64,000 nucleotides of DNA from assembly GCA_025331445.1 (NCBI GenBank), contig JAIWNE010000020.1, positions 62,001 to 126,000 on the forward strand, in the 5' to 3' direction. Source of the DNA: Blakeslea trispora (taxonomy: Eukaryota > Mucoromycota > Mucoromycetes > Mucorales > Choanephoraceae). The notes beneath the pieces were generated by a model. It was not told where the DNA came from. It saw only the letters and a program-made list of their open reading frames with translations, and did no database searches. Both the position numbers and the translations under genes were made by a program. Of the stretch, positions 12,023 through 26,024 are shown one piece after another (position 1 is the stretch's first letter; each line of letters opens with the position of its first letter).

Positions 12023-15000
12023 ATTGCATGACAACCTCTCATTTTTTTTATTATCAACAAAATCATTTAAATCATATTTTAATTTATCCCACTGGTATTC
12101 TGTACAAGTGTACTTTATGTAATACACATAGAACTGCTGTTGTAATCGCATCGTTTATATTCACTAATTAATAAACTTTTTATTCTCTTTGTAAGTCTAT
12201 CGTTTTCTCTTTTCTTTTTTGCCTCTAAATGTGAGGCAAGAACTTGGTGAATACCAACGTTACCTAAAAAACAAAATGAATTAAGCTGAGTTTCGAAACA
12301 CATTAATTCTGCCATCAAAGTTTATTTCTCAATTAACTGCAGTTCAAAACGTTTCAATATTCGTACAAAAGCATATTGAATGCTCAAACCTACAAGTTGC
12401 CTCTACATAAACAAAAGCAGCAATTGCAGCTTTTTATTTTTTGATTGCATTTGGAGCCAGGTTAATTCAACTTTCCGTAGCTTCATAGATACCTCAGAGT
12501 CAGATCAAAGAAATGATTGATGTTGTGTAACTCGGCTCTAAAGAAGAAATAATAATAAAAAAAAAGCCAAGCTACTTTTATGCATGCAGTTAAGACAGTC
12601 AATTGGCTTTGACTCTAAAAATATGAAGACTACCCTAACTAATTATATGGCGTGCAAAAAAAAAAAGGTATCCATCAAAAGGTTATAGGAACAGAATTGC
12701 TAAATATAAGCTAAAGAAACAGAATTGCTAAATATAAGCTAAAGAAACAGATTTCTAGGCTACAATTAGGATTTCTTCTTCAGCTCAATCAGAAACTGTG
12801 CTTCCGTGCATTGCTATTAAATCATACAATTATATATTGATGAATTTTCCAATCTTATAAAGTTGCGACATTATGAAAACTAGCCTCAGCAATTCCAGTA
12901 TCTGGTGATGCCTTTGCTTTTTTTATTTGGTATATTCAGGTGATAATAATAAACTTTAGGGCACTTGTCTCGATTTTGCAGCCTATTAGCGATGACTGCC
13001 TACACTTCAAAGATACAAGAACACAAGCTTTCTGGTATAGTTATTCGGCAAATCTAACAGCAGATGTATCAAAGAAATGCTTCCGTGTAAACTACAAGAA
13101 GAACAACATCCTTTCAAGAGAGACATAGTATATTTTTTTCACATGTAGAGGCTAAAAAAAGCGATGTTTTCTCTGAGAATGTAAACCCTCTTAATTCTTG
13201 CTTTTTTCGAAAATAATGGAAAGTAAAGCCCGAAGCAATTTATACTTGTAAAATGATAAATCATTCAGATGCTAAAAAAATGTGCTTTGCTTTTTTCTTT
13301 CTTATCAGCATCTCTTTTCTGTGTTCAAAACTTGTAGATTGAGCAACAAAATAAGTTGAACTGTACATCTGCTTTTATAGGAGTCTTTGAAATCAGAAAG
13401 AGACAAAGTTATCTTGTAGGGGGGGGGGATTCTTGAAAAGCGTGTCAAAAGTCGTCAAGTCTTCAATAAAACTTTATATATTAAGCGGGCTACTTTTATT
13501 TACTAAACGCTAAAAGGATCAAGCAAACTATCGTGCTTAATTAATTTTGTATACTATTAAGCAAAAGAGGTATGTTTATTACATAAGCAGTCTCACAGAA
13601 CCCTTGAGGTTTATTTTACATGTCAAGAAGGGTTAAATTCTAGCAATCAATTTTCTCCCCCTTTATTTGCACATACACACTCAAAGAGAACATTCGTAAA
13701 AGTTGAAAGTTACATCCTTATGCAAGGTAGGTATGATTGTTTACAAAACATTTTACAGCACCGAACGTACAGCGAAGAGAAGAATACAAGCAACGATTAA
13801 TGGAAGACATGAACATGTTTAAGATTTCAATATAAGTACTGCTTAATTTTAAAGAAACACATCATGTCCTCTCTGCCAAAGGAAATACTTGCCATCAAAT
13901 CCAAATGTTCTTATACAAAGGATTTGTTTTAAACATATTTCTCGTCTATTAATATAGTGATATAAACCAAAGAAAAAGCCCAAGACATTGCCACAAAAAG
14001 AAACATAATAAACAATACAAACAAACAAGGCTAATGACGCCTTTTTCTTCCCAGAAGAAACAACACACCTCATTATGCATATGCAGTGAATTCAATCTAT
14101 TTTTGTCTATTGCATTATTCAAATAACGCCTCCAGATTTGCGAACAACACAAACACTTTTTTTTTTTCATTCGAACAGACCAACATAAACTTCTTTAACT
14201 ATTAATGCACCCGTTTAAGAAAATTATCATACATTTCTTTATAATAGAATGATGTTTTAGACCTATTTTTTTTATTATCATTTCAAAAGAAAGATAAAAG
14301 TGTGAGTTCTAAGAAAGTTAATTGGCCAAAGTACTATTGCCGTGTGCTTATTTGATAAATCTGCTCTTGCAATTAAAGACCCATCTTAATTGCTTAATAT
14401 GATGTGCGATGCTATATGGTACCATCATTCTCAATTGACAATGTACTTTAACGTAACTTAGTTACTCATGCAGGTATTAAGAAAAGCATAAATTAAGACA
14501 ATCTCTATCAAGTAAGTTTTAAAAGAGGCTGTTGTTAAAGTAGAAACCACAATTTGTAAGAAAAGACTTCAAAGTTCATCAACTCCATATTGGTTTCAAA
14601 TAGATGGTTTTGATCGTTTATTGACCTTGTATTGCAGAAAACTACCAATGTTGATCTATCAATGCGTTTTGTTAATAAGATAAAGAAAAGTCCTAAAGCT
14701 ACTAGCAATAAGGAATAATTGACAATTGACTGTTGTGAATGTTTTGAGTAAAAGCTATCTATTGGTAAACTTGGGCAATGCCTTTTGTTTCTGGGATTAA
14801 ATAAATCGGTGTTTCTGATTAATCAAAGTTTCCCCCACAACAAAAGCATGAACGGAGTTTGAACATTGCAGAGTGTTTTCCCTGCTTTTTTTTTTAACCG
14901 CTTCCGAAAAGAAAAAAAACTTTAAAAAAATTGCTCATTGCTTAAAGTTTTTTCTTTTTTTTCTTTCCGCTTCTTGTCTCTTTTTTTTTCTTTCTTTCTT

Positions 15001-15094
15001 TTTTTTGTACAAATATATCTATTTTCAAGGGAGAGAGAAAGAGTAATAAAAGTGTTGAGCTTTACAAGAAGAGAAAGAGGTGTTGCCTGGATAT
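12023..15094. other. AT-rich gene-poor intergenic region
   Basis: About 3.1 kb without a supportable gene; the short frames on both strands look random. It contains a 28-bp tandem duplication (listed), G and A homopolymers, and a strongly pyrimidine-rich tract at about 14940-15010 that probably belongs to the transporter promoter. Confidence 0.6.
12691..12746. repeat. 28-bp direct tandem duplication
   Basis: Two identical 28-bp units (12691-12718 and 12719-12746), each starting ACAGAATTGC and ending CTAAAGAA, with the first bases of a third copy after them. No coding potential; probably a slippage product. Confidence 0.9.
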
Positions 15095-17527
15095 ATGTAT
15101 TTTGAGAGTTTGTTGAAGCTTTCATTAATAAATGCACGGAGCGATATCAACGAATACTCGGGTATGCTTCTATTGTTGGTAAATAGAGCAAAAAGAGAAA
15201 AAGAAATACACCAATGCTGATTCTGTTTTAGTTTCCTAGCGATAGGCGGCTTTTTGGTAACGAAGATGTGCAAAAAAAAAAGAAAGAGAGGGGAAATAGA
15301 AGAAACGAGTTTACTTATATTTTTTTTATGTATATCTACAATAAACAAACAAAGTATGGGTAAGCATTTCACAAACTTCTCTTCTATATCATGATCAATG
15401 GGCTTAACCAATTGTACCTATTTTACATGTTTCAAACTTTTCTAGTTATAATTTCGGCGTATTGACAGGCTTACTTTTAGTACCTGGTTTTGTTTCAGAT
15501 CTGAACATTTCTACTGAAGCCGTTGGTAGTGCATTGATCAGCACTTTGATGGCTGGCGCATTTGTTGGTGCGATTGTCTCTGGCCCATTGGCTGATGCTA
15601 TTGGGAGAAAAGCTTTAATGGCCATGGGCATTATTATTTTTATTTTTGGCAATGTGTTACAAGTGGGTGCAATGAGCATCAAGGTCATGTACGGTGGAAG
15701 AAGTGTTACTGGTGTCAGCTTAGGGTATGCTTCTCTATTGAATGACAATCAAACTCCTCTTCCCTAACACAAAAACCTTTTTTTTCTTCTTCTTTTTGTT
15801 TGTAGGATTTTATCTATGGTTGTTCCACTATGTAAAGTGTACATATAGTTGGGGAATTGGCTGTTTGGTTTGTAATCCTTACGTAATTCTACTATTTATT
15901 ATAGATCAGTCAGAAATCGCACCCAAGAATATGCGTGGAAGACTCATGTCAATTCAACAGTTCGCCATCACTTTAGGCACAGCCTTTTCGTATTGGATGG
16001 CCTATGCATTTGTTGATGCACCTGGATCTACAGGATGGAGGTAAGTATTTCATTGTTGTCATTCATCTAAAACTTATTATTAAGCTTTTACCCAGATTGA
16101 CGCTTGGACTTCAACTTATTCCAGCTGTTATTTGCCTTTTAGGCTTAATCATATTCATACCACAGAGCCCTCGGCATTCAATTGATAAACAATACCCAAC
16201 AGAAGCACTTGAGACTCTATCAAAAATTAGAGGGGATGGTACAAAGACCCATACAGCAGTTTTGATGGAATTTACAGAAATGAAACAAAACATCTCATTT
16301 GAACACAAATTATTCAAGGACCACAAGTATAGACGCATTTTCTCAAATGGACCAGAGCATAATCTACGGCGACTTTTACTTGGTATGGCAGTACAGATCT
16401 TTCAACAATTTACTGGTGTCAATGCATTACTGTAAGTTTCAACTCTTTTTTTTGTTTTCTGTATTCATCTGTTGACTCTCGTTCCCTTTTCTTTTTTAAA
16501 GTGTTTATGCACCTCAAATCTTTGAGGCAGTTGGTATTAAAGGAAGAAGTGCATCTCTTGTTGGTAAATAAGAAACAATAAGTTGCTATGAGAGCTCATT
16601 TCACTTATTCGTCTTTACTATAGCAAATGCACTGAGTGGTTCCATTAATTTATTAGCAACTATCCCTGCTATGATCTTTGTAAGCACATGACTTGTATTG
16701 CTAATTCATGACTCATTTTCTCTGTTTTGGATAGATTGATCGTTGGGGAAGACGTCCAACAATGATTATTGGCGCTATCCTTTGTAGTCTATGTATCTGC
16801 GTCATGGCCATTCTAACAAGCGTATACAAATATTCATTCACGAGTACAGGAGGCTTGTTGTTATCAGCCGATACAACAACTGCCAATACAGGCAAAAATG
16901 GTAACCCTCTCATTCTCCTGTTTGATTCCAGTGGGTCTACAGTTGCCTTTCTGATTGTTACCTATCTCTGTGTTGCCTTTTATTCTTGTACTTGGGGTAC
17001 CTTGGGCTGGATATATCCTACTGAGCTTTATTCACAGGGTGTCAGGGCCAAGGCATTAGGTATTTCTACTGCTTCTAATTGGCTATTCACTTATGCTGTC
17101 TTGCAGTTAACGCCTATCATGTTGCAGAATATCTATTGGCGAACATACGTCTTATTTTCAGTTGCCTGTCTCATCATTGCCGTCATTGTACATTATGAAT
17201 TCCCAGAGACCAATGTAAGAAAAAATGAGATTTTTTTTTTTTGAAATTCATTTTGTTTACGGTATTATTATATAGGGAAAATCATTGGAAGAAGTAGATT
17301 TGATATTCAGTGGCAAGTTCAATTCATTTGATACAGATGTTCATCACCCACAAACTGCAGCAGCGGCTTTAGCGCATATGGAAAAAGTACAACAAAAGAA
17401 CAAAGACATTTATCGATTCCCTTTTACACCTGAAATTACCTCATTAACCAATCATCATACAGCTCGGATACCATTTTTAACAACAAAACATTATGTTGTT
17501 ACCACTCAATCAAATGCTCATTATTAA
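15095..17527 (+). CDS. Major facilitator superfamily sugar transporter
   Basis: Clear hexose-type MFS transporter. Supported exons: 15240-15256, 15355-15359 (5 nt), 15446-15724, 15806-15831, 15905-16040, 16096-16431, 16502-16563, 16624-16679, 16735-17214, 17276-17527. Spliced TM1 reads IGGFLYGYNFGVLTG. Family signatures follow: LADAIGRKALMAMG (TM2-3 loop), YQSEIAPKNMRGRLMS after TM4, QQFTGVNALLVYAPQIFE (TM7), IDRWGRRP (TM8-9 loop) and FPETNGKSLEEVD at the end of TM12. The hydrophilic tail is cytosolic. The 5' end is uncertain: an exon from an ATG at 15095 (donor at 15162) splices in phase. A rival frame across 15105-15178 reads RILGYASIVAIGGF, a better TM1, but lacks an ATG. Substrate cannot be set from sequence; glucose or another hexose is likely. 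Confidence 0.88.
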
Positions 17528-17958
17528 TATACCTCCTTTCTAATATCTAATGTAACTTATATACACTTTATTAAGAATCTTATTAAAATCTCTTGAAACA
17601 TAAGCCATTGTTTTCTATTGTTTGCAATACATTCGTGACATAATCAATGCAGTGTTTATTCATCATTGAAATAAAAGAGAGTCATGGTGGCACTTTAAGC
17701 ATTTCACTTGTTCAATTTGGGACAATCACTGCATTATTTGGCATAAGTCAAAAGAATAGTCGAATTTCAATCTTTTTTCTTTACCGAGTTTTATGAGAAA
17801 AGCTTCCGCATTCACAACATTGATGGTGACCTTCTGTTTTGTAAAGTCTGAACATTTGGTTTTTGATAGAACAAATCATACTGAAGTGAAAAAAATAAAT
17901 ATTAATAGTTTTCTTTAAAGAACTCTTTATATAATAAAAAGGAAATGTGGTCAATAGT
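17528..17958. other. Convergent intergenic region (3' ends)
   Basis: About 430 bp between the transporter stop (+) and the Cdc5 stop (-). It is AT-rich with possible polyadenylation tracts and no conserved ORF. Confidence 0.6.
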
Positions 17959-20661
<2,703 letters not shown>

Positions 20662-21326
20662 ATGTTGCGCTTATTTATTCGTCGTAGTCCTCTTCAGAGA
20701 CAGGCCATCGTCTCTCGAGCTTTTAGTCAAACAGCCTACAGAAAGAACAATAAGACAGAAGAGGACGCTTGGGAACAAGCCAAGGTCGATCCTTCCAAGA
20801 TTGCTAACCAAGTCATTCCACAACCTGCCAACGATGCTATTCCTGACAGCATGTTGGCTGCATTTACTAATATGTTTGATCGTGGACCTAATGTTGGCAT
20901 TGATGTGATTCTGAAGCATGGCTTTGTCTTGACAAACAAAGTGCGTGTTGAACATCCTATCATCCTGCTGAATGGCTCGCCTTTCTTATGGAAAGCACCT
21001 CGCCGAGCTGAAGGATTTATGCCTATGAAAGATTGGGAATTGGAGGCATTCAAAATGTTTGAAATTGTGTCACCTAAACCCGAATTGATCATTTTCGGTA
21101 CAGGAAGAGAATTTGCGCCTATCCCAGAACATATCCGTCAATTCTTCTTTAAGCTCGGTGTTCAAGTAGATCAGATGAGCACAGTAAGTGATTATCAGAC
21201 GGTTTCTATATCTTTTTCTTACATGAATGTCTCTAGAAACACGCCTCAGCAACTTATAACGTTTTAGCAGAAGAAGGAAGAAGAGTAGCAGCTGCTTTGT
21301 TACCATTGGATGAAAAGCAAGAATAA
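20662..21326 (+). CDS. Mitochondrial complex I assembly factor, NDUFAF3 family (DUF498)
   Basis: Two exons, 20662-21183 and 21237-21326; 203 aa. The basic, Ser/Arg-rich start (MLRLFIRRSPLQRQ, then RAFSQTAY) is a mitochondrial targeting sequence with a plausible cleavage site. The rest is one DUF498/Mth938-like domain: VGIDVILKHGFVLTNKV, ELIIFGTGREFAPIPEHIRQ and, in exon 2, ASATYNVLAEEGRRVAAALL, the hallmark of NDUFAF3. With NDUFAF4 it assists early assembly of the complex I Q-module. Presence implies a complex-I-type respiratory chain, unlike S. cerevisiae. The 53-nt intron is canonical. Confidence 0.93.
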
Positions 21327-21338
21327 TAAAAACTTTAT

Positions 21339-22719
21339 TTATGTATGTATCATGGTAGGGGATGTATCCGATAAAGCAATACCACTGTCTCCAGCATGTT
21401 GTTGCTTTTGCACCAATGTTTGAGCGAGAACTTTACGTTTCTTGAGTACACTATCCATCAGAGCCTGAATGAATCGCTGTTCATCAATGACTCGGACATC
21501 TTCCTTGAGATAGTTTGGCTGGTTGACTGAGGTCATCAGTTGCCGCAGACTCCAGGCTGATACTAAAAACAGTCTCCTTGTGCTTATCTTGTTTTCTTTG
21601 AGTTGTGTATAGATTGTCTGTTTCACTTCTTTCACCAGCTTGCCTACTGCTTTTGCCCAGAGTGTGTTTGTATCTAGCCCTTGATCTTTATAGCGTTCTA
21701 TTTTGGCATTGAGAGACTATGGATAGCTCAAAGATGAGTCATCCATGATTTGTTTGTAAATCTTGTATTTCTTACTTGATCACATCGATTGCGTACAATT
21801 AACACCGGTACATGGTGTTGTTGTGCTTTTGTTGCTATTTCTAGATCAATTGTCTGTAACCTAAAATGACTAAATTTAGTATTCGAAATCGGATTTACTT
21901 GATTTGTTATCTTTACCTCTCGGCAGTAACAATAATTAAAGAATCAAATGCTTTTAGATAATAATCTTCGAAATAACTATCTGCTTGATGAGTTACAGTG
22001 CCTGCGCCAGGAATATCCCATAGCACAAGTTTACGTAAATCAGGATGTCGGTAACCTCGAGGCTCCTCTGCATATTTCTTGCCAATTTCATTTACAGTGG
22101 CTGCATAAGGATCTGTATCCGGATAGCCTAGAATACCATTGACAATAGAACTCTATCAGATCGAGTTAGTTATATTTTCCTAAGAGAGATAGACAAGACT
22201 TACTTTGCCAGTGCCTGCAGCACCTACAACAGCCACATTATAAAAATGATCACAATCTAATCCAATGGCCTTTCTGACAAGTTGCTTTGTTTCATCGGAA
22301 AGTTCAGTTGAACCAGTAGGTACCTTTGTAAACAGTGTTTGGTAAGCAGACCAAAAGGCAACAAAAGGAGATAATGGCCCTAATTCTAAAAGTGTCAAAT
22401 AAAGGAAGCAAATAATAATAATGCCAATAAGAAAAAAAAAGATGTTATGACTTTAATTGGTTTTCTCAACAAGAAAAAAAAGACTGTAATACATACATCC
22501 AACTACACCAAGAAGACCACCAATGGTGCCATCTACCACTTTCACTCCTGTGAGTTCATTTGTACTGAATTTGTAGGCATTTAAAATTGGAAATGCTACT
22601 ATGACCATAGGCACTGCAATGGTTGTCATGGTAGCTCTGTGAAATCGACTTGTAAAATCATTTTTATCATAGAGAATATCAGATTTGTTACTGAGTGTAA
22701 TCGAGGCTGCTTGTCCCAT
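21339..22719 (-). CDS. IRG-like (interferon-inducible GTPase family) P-loop GTPase with N-terminal membrane segment
   Basis: Five exons: 22719-22497, 22379-22204, 22152-21917, 21860-21776, 21716-21339; 365 aa. Phases close at every join, and intron 2 splits the P-loop after its lysine. The G domain shows G1 GAAGTGKSS (about 127-135), G3 DIPGAG (179-184) after LRKLVLW, and a G4-like NRCD (236-239) after VPVLIV, where Arg replaces the usual Lys of N/TKxD. The span from G1 to G4 and the C-terminal helices resemble IRG (IIGP) GTPases. The N-terminus MGQAAS fits an N-myristoylation signal, and hydrophobic stretches (AVPMVIVAFPILNAY, TIGGLLGVVGWPLSPFVAF) suggest membrane attachment. Animal IRGs act on vacuole or organelle membranes in immunity; the fungal role is unknown. 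Family assignment is by motif only. Confidence 0.72.
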
Positions 22720-23099
22720 GATTTTGAGCGAAAAAGAAAGAATAAAAGAACAAAGAGAGAGGGAAAAAAAAAAGGGTCAACTGTATTACTGTTTTTTTAA
22801 CCCTTTATATGGGTTTTCCGGAATCGTTGGCATGAATCAGCATGATACATCATTTTTCACGTCCCCCTTTTCTTCCTTCACCTGCTCCTTTCGCTTGTTT
22901 AATAATACACTGCTTGTATACATACAAGAATAATAAGAAGAAAGCGTTGTTTTGCTTTGGCTATCTTGGAACTAGATTGTAACAGTGCTAATCCATCATT
23001 TTGTGCTTACTTTTCTCCTTTTTTTTACTTTTTTTAAACACAAGCTGATTTTCATGTGCTTTTCTGGGTCGCACATCAGATTATTGTTCTCATGATCTT
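22720..23099. other. Intergenic: promoter of the IRG-like gene and 3' flank of sct1
   Basis: About 380 bp. The proximal part, read on the minus strand, is CT-rich (TTTTCCCTCTCTCTTTG). No coding exon was seen. Confidence 0.5.
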
Positions 23100-25869
23100 T
23101 TATTTATCCTTTTTATCCTCTGACCTAGTAATAGACGCATTGTCTTCTTCGTCTTCCTCCAACTCCTTTTCATCTACATCATCAATACGGAAAATACGCC
23201 TAGAGAGCTTACGATCATCTGTTGTGGTAACAACAAGTTCTGGTATATATCTTTGAGGAATAGAAGGTAGACTTGTCATGCCTTCAATCTTGAGCAGGTC
23301 ACCACTGATGCTATTGGATCGACTACGATTTCGACTGTCTGATTCACTCACAGATCCACTTCGGCTACGACCACTGATGTTGAAATAAAATTTGTCAAAG
23401 AAGCCATCATCTTCTTCTGAACGAGCCCAATTAAACAGGTTCTTATCATCAAGCCAGTTCATGCGGGTTGCCTGTTGGAAGAAGCCACTGGCTACTTTGG
23501 GAAGTTTACTGGGTGCAGTTGTCCATGATAGACTGGTTGTGCTTGTACTACGGCTAGGTGAAGGCTCAATTGTCTTTGAGATATAATTGGCTTGTAAGAT
23601 AGAAATGAGTTAGGTTTTTACAGCCAACACTTTCTTTTTCTTTTCTTTTTCTTACCATCAAAATCTGTAAACACTTTGGGTCCGTATTCATTGATTAATT
23701 CAGTAATATTACTGGATAACTTTTCTCTGTTTTGACGTAATGTCTCTGCAGCTTGTGGATCCAATAGAGCAAGAAATGTAGGTTGAATAGATCTATAAAG
23801 TAAATTTCTGTAAACAGACAACAACACAAACCATATTATGAGTCTTCTTACCGAAGTATATCAAGCCCGATTTCACCAAAACGCAAACTAGCATAGGACA
23901 CAAAAGGCAAGAGAGCCCATGTCATCAAAGGTAAAGCAAGCTTGTATTTGACTTCAAGGTTTGTTTGTAACACAACAACAAACATGATCAAACTATAAAA
24001 TGCATACAATACAGGCAGCAGAACCAAGCCTACTAAAAGTTTCCATGTAGCCAATACATCACGGCCAGCAATCTTGACAGTAGAACTCTTTAAGGCCGCT
24101 ATTTGACACAGATACAATAAGCTCCTCAACGACAAGATTTGATACTGTCCTTGTTTTACTTACCTTTTGCCTTCTTTTGACTAATCACTTTTGCTAATAT
24201 GATCACAGGAAGGTTCAGGATACTGCCAGGAAATGCCCATAGAGCAAGAATGATCAGGACAACAATGCGCTTGATTAATAGCCCGAGTAATCGTCCTTTG
24301 TTACGATTACTTAATTTGGACACCTGATGATCTCGAATACCATGGTACTTGAGTAATTGATTGTAAGCCATGACTCGCTGCTGTAACTCAATGACTTTGG
24401 GATCATCTTTGAACAGATTATAACCAATCAAAAATCGTCTATTTAAATCTACTACTTGGGACAAATGTAATTTTCTATGGGCAGGCTTATAGAGTCTTCT
24501 GGCTGCTTGAATAAGCTAAACAACCATCACAAAAAGGTTAGGGAAAGAAACAAATGAGCGTGTCTTTTTTTTAAAGTAAATTGACATGTACACATACCAT
24601 CAATGTTTCGTAACTGCCTGCATTCAGTGTTACTGTCTTGAGGGCATTATAGATACTGTCTAATAAACTAGAGCAGGCCTCTCGTTTTTCTGCTCCTCCA
24701 GCCTTGAATTTCTCTACTAATTCTGAAGGAATAGTGATAGGATTACCAAATTCAATTACTGCTCGAGATCTGAACCGATGAGCATGGAAATAATTTAACC
24801 CTGTTTGTTATACTCATCAATACAATAATATTCTTTCCTCTCTTTTTAATAATTTTTTTTCTTCTTCTTCTTCTTCTTCTTACCACAAGGTACAATTTTG
24901 ACATCCAATCCTTCATATTTAGCCATTGCACCTAATGCCATCACCGTGACACCCGCTAAATTAACACGCATACGCACACACACAAAGAAGAGACATGAGT
25001 ATCATCCAACATATACATTCTAAAAAAACAAAGGGGGAAAAACTTATTACCTTTTAAAGGCAACATTTCTGCCCTATCATGACTGCCACCTTCTGGAAAG
25101 ATAGTGATACATCTTCCATTATTGAGTTCATCATGTACACATTTGTAGACGGATTCTTGCTCAACATGAGGCATGCATTTATAAGCAGTACCCTCAGACC
25201 GAGTCAATAACTCTAATGCCTTCAAGTCTTTAAATTCCTTTTTGATGATCAATTCTGTATCTGAAATAATTTCAACCACCTCTGACGATCCAGAACCCTT
25301 TGGTAAGACAATAGAGTCCCGCGGCTTTAGTTGATGTGTAAACTGTGTATCAACGCCAATGATACGCAAAGGATCTGTCTTTCTGTTCAACAGTTGAATA
25401 TGGCCTTGACCTGATTTGGCTAAATCTTGAGGACGAATGACTGGAACTAGGTCATTGTTATACGTTAAATAATGCACACATCATTTTGTTTGTATTTTCT
25501 TACTTGCACTAATCATCCTTGCAAAGAATCCAATGCCTTTTTGATGCATCGATTTCTCTGCAATCAGAAAAGAAACTCGTCTACCACATTCTCTCATTAA
25601 CACAATAGGATCTACAAACTAACCAAAAGAAAAGAAAAAAGCTTAAATACTGTATTGCCTTGATTGGTCTTGTTTCAAATCTTTAAAAAAAAGAAATGAA
25701 AAATATACGTTACTTGATTTGCATGTGGAGCAACTACAAAGATGACTGGACCTTCTTTAGGTATTTTGTGTGCACCTCTGGGCCGTACTTCTCGAAAGAA
25801 GATGTCAATCATCAAATTAAATATCCATAATGCTATATCGTAAGCTATTATTTGTGCAAATGTATGCAT
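23100..25869 (-). CDS. Glycerol-3-phosphate/DHAP O-acyltransferase (Sct1/Gpt2 family)
   Basis: Nine exons: 25869-25714, 25618-25504, 25446-25051, 24955-24884, 24800-24598, 24515-24164, 24098-23852, 23792-23656, 23590-23100; 722 aa, usual for the family. It catalyses the first step of glycerolipid synthesis at the ER (acyl-CoA + glycerol-3-phosphate or DHAP). A membrane helix (about 8-28) precedes FFREVRPRG. Acyltransferase block I is APHANQ joined to FVDP across intron 1 (His49, Asp55). Block III is TIFPEGGSHDR (about 206-215), followed by the substrate-binding block IVPCGLNYFHAHRFRS. Two more hydrophobic hairpins lie at about 390-520. The Ser/Arg-rich then acidic C-terminus is probably phosphoregulated, as in yeast Sct1/Gpt2. 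The first ATG in frame is 25869. Intron 4 holds a CTT repeat. Confidence 0.94.
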
Positions 25870-26024
25870 TTCAAATAAGAAAAAATGAAACAAAAGAGAG
25901 AGAAAGAAAGAGAAAAAAAAAAGTGAAAATTAAAAGAAAGAACGCCATTTGAATCACAACAAGGTAAGTTACACATGTAGCTTTCCCCCAAACTGAAATC
26001 TGTTTTTGGAAACATTTTATTTGT

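Noticed and set aside
11796..12122. Leu-rich ORF overlapping the GPI-anchored protein gene
   Set aside because: Frame shadow of the Ser/Ala-rich repeat region; the other frame has signal peptide, Ig-like domain and GPI tail.
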